DNA of 64,000 nt, taken from NCBI RefSeq assembly GCF_001625195.1, contig NC_054389.1:8366520-8430519 (forward strand). The letters run 5' to 3'. The notes beneath the pieces were generated by a model. That model saw only the letters and a list, made by a program, of their open reading frames with translations. It was not told the DNA's origin and did not search any database. The stretch comes from Drechmeria coniospora. Taxonomy: Eukaryota > Ascomycota > Sordariomycetes > Hypocreales > Ophiocordycipitaceae. The position numbers and the translations under genes are program-made. Below are positions 21,714-31,594 of this stretch, in pieces (position 1 is the first letter of the stretch; each line of letters starts with the position of its first letter).

Positions 21714-23186
21714 GGGGAAGGCGGGCGAATGGGGCCTCCCGCCAGAGGCCAGCGATCAAGTCTTCCTGATCCAGAGGACCGCGACGGCTTTTCCTATCGC
21801 CACGACGGCCGTGTGCCGGTTCGACGAGATCCGCGCCGGCCATCGAATGCAGATTCGAGGGACTCATGGCTGCCTGCTGTCGCTGCGGAAGGACGGTTGA
21901 ATGCTACGCATAGGTGCGAGTGCCGCGCATGGCGCTGCCGATTGATGGAAGTGATTATTTCCGACCGAGAACGAATAGCGATGAGCACTCGTCGAGGATG
22001 GCGTGGTCAAGGCAACGCAGAGGAGAGTTGACGATGTTGGCGGAACGGGGATGGCGCCAGCGGTTGCGTCGCGAAGGTTGCGTCTTCGTGGTGGCGACTA
22101 GTACAGTAGTTTGATCAGGTATGGTTTGTAATATGTACATGTACAAAGAGAGTGAGAGATTGGTTCTGGTACAAAGAGAGTGAGAGATTGGTTCTGGCAC
22201 CATCACATCGCAGGTACATGTACTCGGCACCTGGTATCACGTGGAGACTACCTCGGCGTAGGTGCAAGGCCTTGCTGGCCTGGCGTAACGGCCGCCGTTG
22301 AGCGTGTAGCGAGTACTTGCCAGTAGATTGGCCGCTGCGCTGCGCCCTTGCCAGCCTGCTGCTCCACTGCCACACCACTGGGCAGCCTGCAGTTGACTAT
22401 GAGCACTGCCGAACCTAGATGTACATGTACATGCACTCGAACGAGTATACTGTAACTGTGCAATGTACGGAGTACTTACTTACTGTACTTAAGTACAAGC
22501 AAGTACAGTAAGTAAGTACTTGCATCATCAGGTGCAGATGAGGCGCTCGGGCCTCACCGATTTACAGGCCAATGGTTGACTCATACCTCTCTACTGTACT
22601 TACTCCGTTCTCCGTACGGAGTACATGTGCAAGTATAACTCATGTACTTACCTAGTACTTATTACGGAGTACATGTACCCCGTACACCACTAGACACTCG
22701 GGCTCGAGCGTGCACATTTGCATATTACTGCGCAACAAAGTACTCCGTACTTACTCCGTACTAAGGACTTGTGATGTATTTGTAATTTCGGTGGAGGCGT
22801 TAGGTACCTCAGTACCTCTAACTTCGTGGTTAGGGGGCACGTCCAGGACTGCTAGTACGAATAGGTACCTATGACGACTACGACTTTTGACAGTTCAGGC
22901 TCTGTACTTCCTCTCCACCGTCGCTGGGGTTGCCCCGCTGGCAGTGAAGTTTCAGGGCGAAAAAGTGCATCATGCAACCCCGCCACCGAAATCTTTGCCA
23001 CGAAAATATCCATCTCCGACGTCCTCTCCCTGGTGTTGCGGTGACGTCGAGCTCCTTTCTCGACCGACCTTTGCCATATCTCCCTCCGATTTCCTTCCAT
23101 TTCGGGACCGGATCGACTGGACATTGTCTCTCTGATTCTGCCTTCGTCGAAGCCGGATTCCCTGGTCGGCAAGACTACCACGTACG
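21714..23186. other. Intergenic stretch with possible missing 5' exon
   Basis: Positions 21,714-21,867 on the minus strand may hold the true N-terminus of the HECT ligase. Positions 22,100-22,800 are rich in GTAC words and include a tandem 28-bp duplication. From about 22,900 the sequence is the upstream region of the Rei1 gene. Confidence 0.5.
22141..22196. repeat. 28-bp tandem duplication
   Basis: Two perfect adjacent copies of a 28-bp unit starting GTACAAAGAGAGTGAG occupy 22,141-22,168 and 22,169-22,196. The perfect identity suggests a recent slippage event. Confidence 0.95.
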
Positions 23187-24892
23187 ATGTCGAGCGCAAA
23201 CGCTGGGGCCGGTGTATCCGGCACGGCGGCCTCGCACCCGTACACGTGTAACACGTGCCAGGTTGCGTATCGCAACATCGAGCTGCAAAAGGCCCACATG
23301 AAGAGCGACTGGCAGTGAGTTGGCCGTGTCCTACGTCTTTTGCCGTCCCGCTGACCGGCCGCCCCCCCCCTCCCCTCTCCTTCAGCCGGTATAACCTCAA
23401 GCGTCGAGTCGCCTCCCTGCCGCCGATCTCGTCGGAAGTCTTCACGGAGAAAGTGCTGCAGGCGCGGGCGACGTCGACGGCCGAGGCAGAAAAGGCTTTG
23501 TTCGAGCGATCGTGCAACGTCTGCAGCAAGACGTACTCGAGCGAGAACGCATTCCAGAACCACCTGTCGAGCCAGAAGCACAAGCAGAACGTTTCCGCCG
23601 CCAGCCAGCAGCGTGCCGATGACGAGACGACGTCGGTCGTCAGCTCGACCTTTTCGTTGGGCGAGCCGACGGCTGTCGCCAAGGACGCCGTCGACTCGGA
23701 AGCCGAGGATGAGTTCAACCAGGTGATTGAGAGCCTGCAGAGCGCCAACCTCGCGCAGCAACGCCCTTCTCCCGTCAAGCGTCCGACCAACCCGCGGCCG
23801 GTGGACGAGGCGGGGCAGGACGGCGCGGCGGCCGAGGACAGCGGGTCGACGACGACGGGGGTCCCGGAGCCGACGTGGACGGTCAACTCGTGCCTGTTTT
23901 GCAACTACGACTCGCCGACGGCACCGCTCAACGCGAGCCACATGGAGCGTTTCCACGGCATGTTCATCCCGGAGAAGACGTACCTCGTCGATCTCGAAGG
24001 CCTCATCAAGCACCTCCAGAGGCAGGTTCGCGAGTACCACGAGTGCCTCGACTGCGGCAAGATGAAGTCGACCGTCTTCGGCGTCCAGACGCACATGCGC
24101 GACAAGGGTCACTGCAAAATCCCCTTCACGTCGGAGACGGAACAGCTGCGCATTGGCGACTTTTACGACTTCAGAAGCACCTACTCGGACGGCGAGGACG
24201 ACGACGAGTCGGACGAGGAAGCGGCCGACGGCGGCGCCAAGCTTGGCACGAGGCGAGCGGAGAAGACGGCGACGACGAGCGCCAACGGCGCCGGCGCGGC
24301 CGACGACGGAGAGGGCTGGGAGACGGACAGCTCGGTCTCCTCGCTCGACTCTGCCGACCTTACGGCCGTGCCGGCCGAGGGCCACATCCACCAGTTTGAG
24401 CGGCTCAGCAAGCACCCGCACCATTCGCGCAACGACACGAGCAGCCGGCACCAGGTCGACGGCTGGCATTCTCGGGCCCACAAGCACACTCACGCCGTCT
24501 TTTACGACGAGCACGAACTCCACCTGCCGTCGGGCAAGTCGGTGGGACACCGTTCCCTGAACAAGTACTTCCGCCAAAACCTCCACAGCTACCCGACCGC
24601 CGAGGAGCGGGCGGAGCAGGAGGAGAGGCTCGCGATCGAGGGAGTCGGTTCGGACGACGAGGAGGAGCAGGAGCGACAGCTTGCTCGCCGGCAGCATCGG
24701 GTGAGGGACGTGGTGTCGCGCGATGCGCAGGGTATGGCTGGCGTGTCGGACCGCGGCAGGCGACAGGTGCGCAAGGAACAGGAGCGTGGCCGCGACATGG
24801 AGAAGAAGCATGCGAAGAGGAGAGATATGCGGCTGGGCATCGCGGCGAACAACCAGAAGACGTACTACTACCGCTACGACGGCGGCGGTTAG
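23187..24892 (+). CDS. REI1: Rei1-like cytoplasmic 60S biogenesis factor
   Basis: Exons 23,187-23,314 and 23,386-24,892 (71-bp intron, GTGAGT donor, GCTGACC branch) encode 544 residues. Four C2H2 zinc fingers are spaced as in Rei1/ZNF622: the first (Cys21, Cys24, His37, His43) is split by the intron at DWH, then RSCNVCSKTY, NSCLFCNYDS and HECLDCGKMK. The C-terminal region includes HLPSGKSVGHRSLNKYF, conserved in the family. Rei1 acts in the cytoplasm on late pre-60S ribosomal particles, probing the exit tunnel and helping recycle Arx1 and Tif6. An acidic stretch (DGEDDDESDEEAADGG) and a glutamate-rich helix lie between the fourth finger and the tail. Intron splicing restores the finger exactly, so the model is firm. 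Confidence 0.95.
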
Positions 24893-26680
24893 TTGATCTC
24901 GGACGCGACTGTGTGCGGAATGGAATAGATGGATGGATGGACGATGGGCAATTTCGGGTGCCATCCTTTAACCACTTGTTCGTCTCCCAACCTGCCTCGT
25001 GAGATTTCGCTGCCCAGTTTTGCCACGAGCGCCTTTGCCTGTTCCTGCAACCTCGGCATCACTGTTGCGGCCCGCCAGCGGCGCCTGGGATTTCGAGCGT
25101 GGGTGAATGAATCGGTCGAGAGCAAGCCGTCATTGCCATTGCACCTAATGGGATCCTTCTTGAGTTGGTGAGTAGCTACAGCAGCAGCATGCCGTATGTG
25201 CACGCTGTGGGTATTGCATTATTTTCCGCAGCAGTGTGCCGTACATGCACGCTGTCTGCATTCGCACTGTCTGTTGGCGCACTGTCAGTATGCGCACCGT
25301 CTGTATGCGCACTGTCTGTATTGTTTTTATTTTCAGTAGCGGTCTGCCGGACATGTACATAGTCTACTGTTGACAGCAGCCTCCCTCCCCTCGTCACCCG
25401 CACGCCCGTGGCTGAATGGTCGGAATTAACCGTCAAGGCCCTGCTGTCTCGCAGTCAGCTTTGGCTCGATGGGGTGTCACGGGCGCATCGTAGCAGATGC
25501 GCACAAGGTATGTCATCACAGCGCCGCCGCCGACATGTCGCTACCCTTGCTCTCTGGAGATGGGACCGACTTCCACCTCACCACCTTGCTTGCCACCATC
25601 TCCACCATCATTGCCATCTATACGGAGTACATACAGAGTACTCGCCACTCCCATACGTCGATGTCTTGGGGATGTGAGTTCCCAGCAAAGGATGGACCAG
25701 GCCCAAGACACGTCGCGTATCCGTCGACGACGCGCCCTGCAAAAGGAGCTGCGTCCAGAAGGATCGCGGTTAATGCCATTCCTTGACGGAGATGGAATCT
25801 TTTCAATTCTCTCTCCATGATTGTTTGGCCTCGTTCGACATGCGTACAGATACGGAGATCTCGTCCTCCGAGCATAGTGCCTGTATTTCTATTCATTGTC
25901 ATATTCGTTAATTACGGTGCAGATGTACTAATCGGCCGCCTAGCCACGTTCGAGGTATGCATGCTTGTAAGTATTGCGACAACACGCAAATACCGTACGG
26001 GGTACTCATACGGAATACATGTACAGGAAGTATTCAATACGTCCTCCGTGCATGTGTTGGATATTATTGCTACATGTATTCCGTACGCCGTGCTCCGTAC
26101 ATGTCTTGCTACTTGCGGTAGTGAGCAGGGGGGTTGCAGGGTGATGCTAAAAATGGCACCGGGCTCAGACAGAAGAACGGCTTTCCGTCACCTCAGCAGC
26201 GGCAACCTGCGCCCCCTATTGAGGCTTTTTGAAGGCTGAGATTGAAGTACCGGCCTGTCTCGGCCGCGAGACCATGATTGGCGCTGAAAGGTACGTGGGC
26301 AGCTCATGTAAAGTAGTTGGAGGCTGCAGTTGATGCGCGAGCTTGTCGTGCCTCGTTTCTCTGGCGTTGCCTCTTCGCGCTCTGCGCGTCTCTAAATCCT
26401 CTTCTTCCTCGCCCCCCCAAAAGGGCCTTTGGTTGCACCGAGACGAGTAGGTACCTTCATTCACCCGGACGCCCTTGGCAATCATGTGCAACTGGATTTG
26501 CTATGCGCGGAAGCTGATTGAACAACAGTCTGTGTCACCGTCCGACGAGAGAGAGGTTGGGGCGGGCCATCTCGGACGCCAACGTCGTCCCAAAGTGGTG
26601 ACAGCATCGTCTCGCTCCGCATAGGCCGAGTAGAATAGCAGACATTAGCCATTGACGGAGGGACGCAAAGTCAATTCACA
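24893..26680. other. Long intergenic stretch
   Basis: Contents are a tandem repeat cluster at 25,182-25,360, GTAC and TACGGAGTAC words around 25,620 and 25,990-26,110, and the upstream region of the surface protein gene. Short open frames exist on both strands, none with a recognisable product. Confidence 0.5.
25182..25360. repeat. 15-bp tandem repeats inside a larger repeat
   Basis: Four units of about 15 bp (TGTATGCGCACTGTC and variants) lie at 25,257-25,316. They are flanked by three imperfect copies of a block like CAGCAGTGTGCCGTACATGC at about 25,182, 25,229 and 25,335. On the minus strand the 15-bp units read as a five-residue repeat, but the frame has no other protein features. Confidence 0.8.
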
Positions 26681-27634
26681 ATGACGAGGATCCGTCGGCG
26701 GCCCGTTGCGCTCCTTTCCGCACTCTTCACGTGCTCGTCCCTGGCTTTCGAGAGCAACTTCTCCTTTTACCCGCCGAAATCGCAGTCCTGCCTCGACGAG
26801 GCGGCCAAGGCAGCCTACTGCAAAGGAGATTCCGCCAGGGAGATTAACGTGTGCCTCTGCGGCAACGGCGGCGATTTCATCATCAACTCGGCGAAATGCG
26901 TCGGCCAAAAAAACAAGGCCGACGTCTCGAGCGTTTATAACATCATGTCGCAAGCCTGCTCCGACTCGGGCACGCCCATGACGGTAAGCCAGAGCGAGTT
27001 TTTCAAGGCTGCCAACGGCGAAGACACGACGACGGCGGCGAGGACGACGTCGACGTCGATGAAGGGTGCGACCAAGACGAGCGCGACGCCGGTGGTGGTG
27101 ACTAGCGGAGGTGTGACGGTAACGGTGACACCTACGCAGACGGTTGTCGGCGGCGACGACAAGAAAGGCGGCCTGTCGAGCGGTGCAACGATTGGCATCG
27201 CCGTCGGTGCCTCCGTCGCCGGCGTAGCCGCCCTCAGCGGCCTCATCCTCTGCTTGCTGCACCGGCGCAAGAAAAAGGCGCAGGAGGAGGCACACCCGAT
27301 GCTATCGCAGCAGGACTACCACCATCCGTCGCCACCAACGACATACCCACCAACGGAGCCGTCGCCTGGGTTCGTCGCCTACGGCGGCGCCGAAGCCAAG
27401 ACGGCCGCCGCCTGGTCGACCTCGTCGCCGGACTGCTCGCCCGTGTACAAGAGTCCTGTGCAGCACACGGGACCGTACGTATCACCTCCGGCAGAGGCAG
27501 TCGCCGAGTTGCCGCCGCAGGGTGTGATGTATTCTCAGCAATCCTTTGCCACCTTCGAGATGGACGGGACAGGTAGGCAGCCGGTCACTGCGGCGGAGAT
27601 GCCTACCACCGAGCCACAATTCCCAGGGAGGTGA
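26681..27634 (+). CDS. Single-pass surface protein with Cys6 ectodomain
   Basis: The 317-residue protein starts with a signal peptide (about residues 1-22). A compact ectodomain has six cysteines (37, 47, 58, 60, 73, 93) in the pattern CLDEAAKAAYC, NVCLCGNGGDFI, AKC, QAC. A threonine-rich stalk follows (about 108-160), likely O-glycosylated. A glycine/alanine-rich membrane helix (about 168-193) is followed by HRRKKK, so the C-terminus is cytosolic; it is proline- and tyrosine-rich. Many Pezizomycotina carry membrane proteins with this CLC-NG-FI ectodomain; the function is not known to me. The layout (ectodomain, mucin-like stalk, helix, basic anchor, proline-rich tail) resembles yeast wall sensors of the Wsc/Mid2 type, but that is analogy only. 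Single exon. Confidence 0.8.
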   Translation: MTRIRRRPVALLSALFTCSSLAFESNFSFYPPKSQSCLDEAAKAAYCKGDSAREINVCLCGNGGDFIINSAKCVGQKNKADVSSVYNIMSQACSDSGTPMTVSQSEFFKAANGEDTTTAARTTSTSMKGATKTSATPVVVTSGGVTVTVTPTQTVVGGDDKKGGLSSGATIGIAVGASVAGVAALSGLILCLLHRRKKKAQEEAHPMLSQQDYHHPSPPTTYPPTEPSPGFVAYGGAEAKTAAAWSTSSPDCSPVYKSPVQHTGPYVSPPAEAVAELPPQGVMYSQQSFATFEMDGTGRQPVTAAEMPTTEPQFPGR

Positions 27635-28463
27635 TGTCCGTTCGATTGATCGCTTCGCCATGGCTCGTGCCGAAAGGGGAGGGGGGGAGAGGGATTCGAG
27701 ACATAATTCATAATGGTATCAGTTGAAATTTTCTGGCGTAGAGATATGATTAGACAAAGACTTGATGGACCCCATTCGCGTCGAGACTTGATGCCATTAT
27801 ATTCATTTGGAAATATGGATTGTATCCCGCCGAACGAGCTGTACCGTAATGTGAGACGTTGGCATGTCGTGTCTGTAGGTGATATTCTGTTGGTGTACGG
27901 AACACTTGAGTGATCGGTACCAAATGTGACAAGTACTTGCTGCAAAAGCTTGTTGCGGTTCGAATCGGAGATCGATCCCGAGATTGATGATGCGGCCGTG
28001 ACCTGATCAAGTCGCACTGGTGGTGGAGCAGAAAATGGTGATGATGGAGCACGCACAATATTCCCTTCCAGTACGGCGATCAGCAGCATCCACCAGGCCG
28101 AGGTGAAAGCCCGCAGCAGTATGAACACTGTGCATGTACATGAACTTGTACTGTGCAGCTACGTTTGTTGTTTCCCTGCAGAAAGTACGTGTACCTTTCT
28201 GTGTCTGTGCCTTGTTCGGTGCGCTTTACTGTACCTGTCATTGTACGTTTGTGTTCAAGTAGCAGTATACTGTACATCATGTACGGAGTACTTTTGCAAC
28301 CGTCTATATTTGCACTGCACAAGTAATCCGCACTGTACAGAGTATTCCCGCCCCAGTACGGAGTACTCCGTGCTCGTACTGCACATATAATATAATTCGA
28401 CATCAAGGACCTCCACCTGCTTTCTCGTCTGCATCCTTCCACCCTTTCGCACAAATCGTCATC
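27635..28463. other. Intergenic stretch
   Basis: This holds the 3' flank of the surface protein gene and the upstream region of the reductase gene. Positions 28,260-28,390 are GTAC-rich with TACGGAGTAC. No gene seen. Confidence 0.5.
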
Positions 28464-29602
28464 ATGCCTGCAGGACGGAAGACGCATGTTCTCATCACAG
28501 GGTAAGGGAATACATCTGCTCGACCATTGTACTTATCGATGCAACTGTGGCAGATGGTCGTCGGATTCTGACGTTGACGAATCGCCAGCTGCTCACCTGG
28601 TGGCATCGGCCACGCGCTGGCCCTGGAATATCACAAGCGAGGTACGCGGAGCTTTTCGGAGCCGATGCTGCTGCCGTGCGCATGTGCCGTGTCGTGCTAG
28701 CAAAGACCAGGCTGCCACGTCATCGTCACCGCTCGCAACAAAGCTGTCCTCGCAAGCATGAGCGAGCTCGGCATGAGCCCTCTCCAGCTTGACGTCACCG
28801 ATCCAGCGAGCATCGCCGCTTGCGAGGCCGAAGTGGCCGGCATCACCGACGGTAAACTTGACATACTCGTCAATAATGCGTACGCTGCCGACCCTCCCAT
28901 CCGCCCAAGCCATGTCGCCTCCGGCCCTCGCGGGTGGATGCTGATCGAGTCTTTGCCTCACCCAGCGGCCGCACGCACACCATCCCCGCCCTCGACATGG
29001 ACCTCGACGACGTCCGCGCCACGTACGAGGCCAACGTCTTCGGCCCGATGCTCATGTGCCAGGCCTTTGCCCGCCTGCTCATCGCCGCCCGCGGCCTCAT
29101 CATCAACATCTCGTCCATCTCGAGTGTCGTGCCCTACCTCTTCGGCGCCATCTACTCCTCCACCAAGGGCGCCATCAACGTCTACTCGCGCGCCCTCCGC
29201 ATGGAGCTCCGGCCGTTTGGCGTGCGCGTCATGGTCGCCATGACGGGCACCGTCAAGAGCAACATTGCGAGCCACTTCGATCGCGTGCTGCCTCCAACCT
29301 CCCTCTACCGCCCCGTTGATGACCTCTTCCAGAAGCGGCTCACCTTTAGCCAGAACAACGCTACGATGGCGACGGACGTCTACGCCCGCAAGCTGGTAAC
29401 CGCCTCTCTCCGCGGCGATGGTTGGCTCGGCGGCCGCGTCGGAGGCACGCCCGACTGGTTCTGGGCCGGCGGCATGGCCCTCGTGGTGTGGACGTCGACC
29501 TTGATGCCTGCCTGGCTCAGCGAGCGCCTTGCGGCCATCTTTTTCAACATGGCACGCATGGGTAGGCGCCTGCGAGATGCGGCGAGGGCCAAGAAGGACT
29601 GA
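28464..29602 (+). CDS. Ayr1-like short-chain dehydrogenase/reductase
   Basis: Four exons (28,464-28,501; 28,589-28,641; 28,711-28,879; 28,966-29,602) encode 298 residues; introns are 87, 69 and 86 bp. All three junctions restore textbook SDR motifs: TGCSPGGIG (residues 12-20, cofactor loop, made by joining exons 1 and 2), LDVTD, NNAG (made by joining exons 3 and 4), INISS, and the catalytic YSSTK (Tyr150, Lys154). The C-terminal hydrophobic stretches (WFWAGGMALVVW and following) fit a lipid droplet or ER membrane-associated enzyme. The motif set and length match the Ayr1 family, NADPH-dependent 1-acyl-dihydroxyacetone-phosphate reductases of phosphatidic acid synthesis. The exact substrate is inference; the classical SDR fold is certain. 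Confidence 0.9.
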
Positions 29603-30114
29603 CAGTCCCTCGAACCGAGCGTGCATGCAGTTCGTCGACGAGCCGACACTCATAAAGGGCAAATTCAGCGACATGGTCGAGGTTGCGAATCGCCCGGCAT
29701 TGCGTAGCAGTTCAGGCGACAATGGTGGGACAGAGGCAGTCGAGCAAGAATGCCTTCCATGCTTGGAAGCATTCGGCATTCGGCATTCGGCATTGGCACG
29801 GGCACGGGCACGGGCAGCGGCAGCTCAAGGATGCTGTCGTCGCGCGCGCACGGGAGCAGCGGGCAAGGAACGAAGCACGGCACATGCTCAATCGGACGGA
29901 TGCGCGAGGACGATTGGTCGAAGCATGTGAAGGATGTAAATCATAATAAAAGGTATTCATCTGAACTAGTACCAGCCATAGCGCCAATCGGCAAATGGTC
30001 CAAAATGCAAATTATATAAATAAAAAAAGGAAAAAAAAATGAAGGCTCACATTATCCATCGCGCGAAAATCAAACCGGTCGTTCCCTGATAGTATTAAGG
30101 CAACTTTTTTACCG
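29603..30114. other. Intergenic stretch with microsatellite
   Basis: This segment lies between convergent genes and carries the microsatellite at 29,769-29,815. The A-rich part at about 30,010-30,040 may serve 3'-end formation of the HsbA-type gene. No gene seen. Confidence 0.5.
29769..29815. repeat. Compound microsatellite
   Basis: About three to four units of GCATTCG run into about three units of GCACGG. It is in non-coding sequence downstream of the reductase gene. Confidence 0.9.
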
Positions 30115-31398
30115 CTACAGGACAAGAGCAGCGACGGCCATGGCGAAACCAAGAACGCTGGCAGGGCCGATGAGGGCAGCGCCACCGGTGATGACGACGC
30201 CATCCTGTGTGCCGTTGGAAACGTAGGCAGGGGCAGGCGGGGTGTAGATGGGAGTAGAACCGGAATCGCCGGAGCCAGCGTTGCCCAGGGTGTTGGCATT
30301 GCTGCCATCGTCGGCGACGGTGTTGGTGTTGGTGCCGTCGTCGGCGACGGTGTTGGTGTTGGTGCCGTCGTTGGCAACAGTGTTGCTGTCGGTGCCGTCG
30401 TTGACAGTGTTGCTGTCGGTACCGTCGTTGACCGTGTTGCTGTCGGTGCCGTCGGTGTTGGTGTTGGTACCATCGCTGCCGGTGTCGACAGACGTCGGCT
30501 CCGGCTGGTTGCCACCAGTGTTGGTGCCGAGGGTGTAGCCGGGCAGGGGGCAAACGGTGCTCGTGATCCTGACGGTGATGGTACCGGTAGGAAGGGAACC
30601 GACGGGGGCGACCTCGGGAGAGTCGGGGGAGGCGGGGACCTGCGGCCCCTGGGACTCGCCCGGAACCATCAAGGAGGTCGTCTGGGTGACGGTAGACTTG
30701 GGGTCGGTGCAAGTGGTAGACTTGCTGGTCATGGTGGAGTTGCCGTAGTACACCGGGGTGGAGACGGAGGGGACGGCCGACGAAACCGGAGCCGACGAAA
30801 CCGAGGCCGACGAAACCGGGGCGGCAGGGACCGACGAGGAGCTCGAGCCGGCAGCAGGACCAGCGTCCTTGCAGTTGGCCTCGTTGAACTCGCTCGAGGC
30901 CTGAGTGAGGACCTCGGTAAGACCGCCGGCGAGCTTCTTGGCGACGGCCTGGGCATCGGCGGGGACCTTGCCGACGATGGCGTCGATAAGGGCCTGGGAG
31001 CTCGTGTTGATCTCAATGATCTGCTGGCGCGTGCTGGCGCAGAAGCTGCCCTTCTGGATCTCGGTCTTCTTGGCCTTGAGGTGGTCAAGGAGGGACTTTC
31101 CCTTGGTCTGGAGGCCACCGACCGACGCCTGGAGGGTGATGGCATCGGCCAGGGCGAGAGCCGAGGACTTCTCGATGGCGGACTTGCCATCGCGGAGGGC
31201 AACTAGGAGGGCGGCACCCTTGGCGTTGACGGGCTTCATGTCGGCGGCGAAGCCGGTGACGGCCGTGTCGAGGCCATCGATGCCGTCGCTGACGGTCTTG
31301 AGAACACCGTTGACGGCGGCGAGATCACGCTGGTGGAGGCGGTAGGTGTTGCTGGCGACGGCACTGCCGGCGACGCAAGCGACAGCGAGGAACTTCAT
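30115..31398 (-). CDS. HsbA-like GPI-anchored cell wall protein
   Basis: The 427-residue precursor begins with a signal peptide (MKFLAVACVAGSAVAS); the in-frame codon upstream at 31,422 lies before it, so I chose the ATG at 31,398. Residues of about 20-180 form a helical domain matching the hydrophobic surface binding protein A (HsbA) family: paired helices with LDHLKAKKTEIQKG and QALIDAIVGKVPADA. Next is a serine/valine-rich linker, then a low-complexity region with about six repeats of the type GTDSNTVND, and a hydrophobic C-terminus (VLGFAMAVAALVL) after a small-residue site, typical for GPI anchoring. In Aspergillus HsbA adsorbs to hydrophobic surfaces and recruits esterases. A role in surface contact is therefore likely. 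The repeats probably extend the domain through the wall. Confidence 0.88.
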   Translation of the reverse strand: MKFLAVACVAGSAVASNTYRLHQRDLAAVNGVLKTVSDGIDGLDTAVTGFAADMKPVNAKGAALLVALRDGKSAIEKSSALALADAITLQASVGGLQTKGKSLLDHLKAKKTEIQKGSFCASTRQQIIEINTSSQALIDAIVGKVPADAQAVAKKLAGGLTEVLTQASSEFNEANCKDAGPAAGSSSSSVPAAPVSSASVSSAPVSSAVPSVSTPVYYGNSTMTSKSTTCTDPKSTVTQTTSLMVPGESQGPQVPASPDSPEVAPVGSLPTGTITVRITSTVCPLPGYTLGTNTGGNQPEPTSVDTGSDGTNTNTDGTDSNTVNDGTDSNTVNDGTDSNTVANDGTNTNTVADDGTNTNTVADDGSNANTLGNAGSGDSGSTPIYTPPAPAYVSNGTQDGVVITGGAALIGPASVLGFAMAVAALVL

Positions 31399-31588
31399 TG
31401 TCGAAAGATTGTAAGGGTTCAAGAAAGAATGATCTGAAGTGAAGTCGTTGAAAACGAATGTCTAAGGTGGGATGAAAGGAAAGCGATGCAGCAAACGAAA
31501 GGATTGACCGAGAAGCTGGAACTGTAAATGAACGTGGGAGTGATGATGGGGAAGAGAACAAGCCATGGGACGGGGAATCCCACCGCCC

Positions 31589-31594
31589 TATATA
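31589..31594 (-). promoter_or_regulatory. TATA box candidate of the HsbA-like gene
   Basis: CTATATAGGG on the minus strand lies about 190 bp upstream of the ATG at 31,398. A clear TATA box fits a strongly regulated surface protein gene. Confidence 0.45.

Noticed and set aside
22970..24964. A 664-residue minus-strand frame across the Rei1 gene
   Set aside because: The plus strand has four spaced zinc fingers and a proper intron; the antisense frame is low-complexity.
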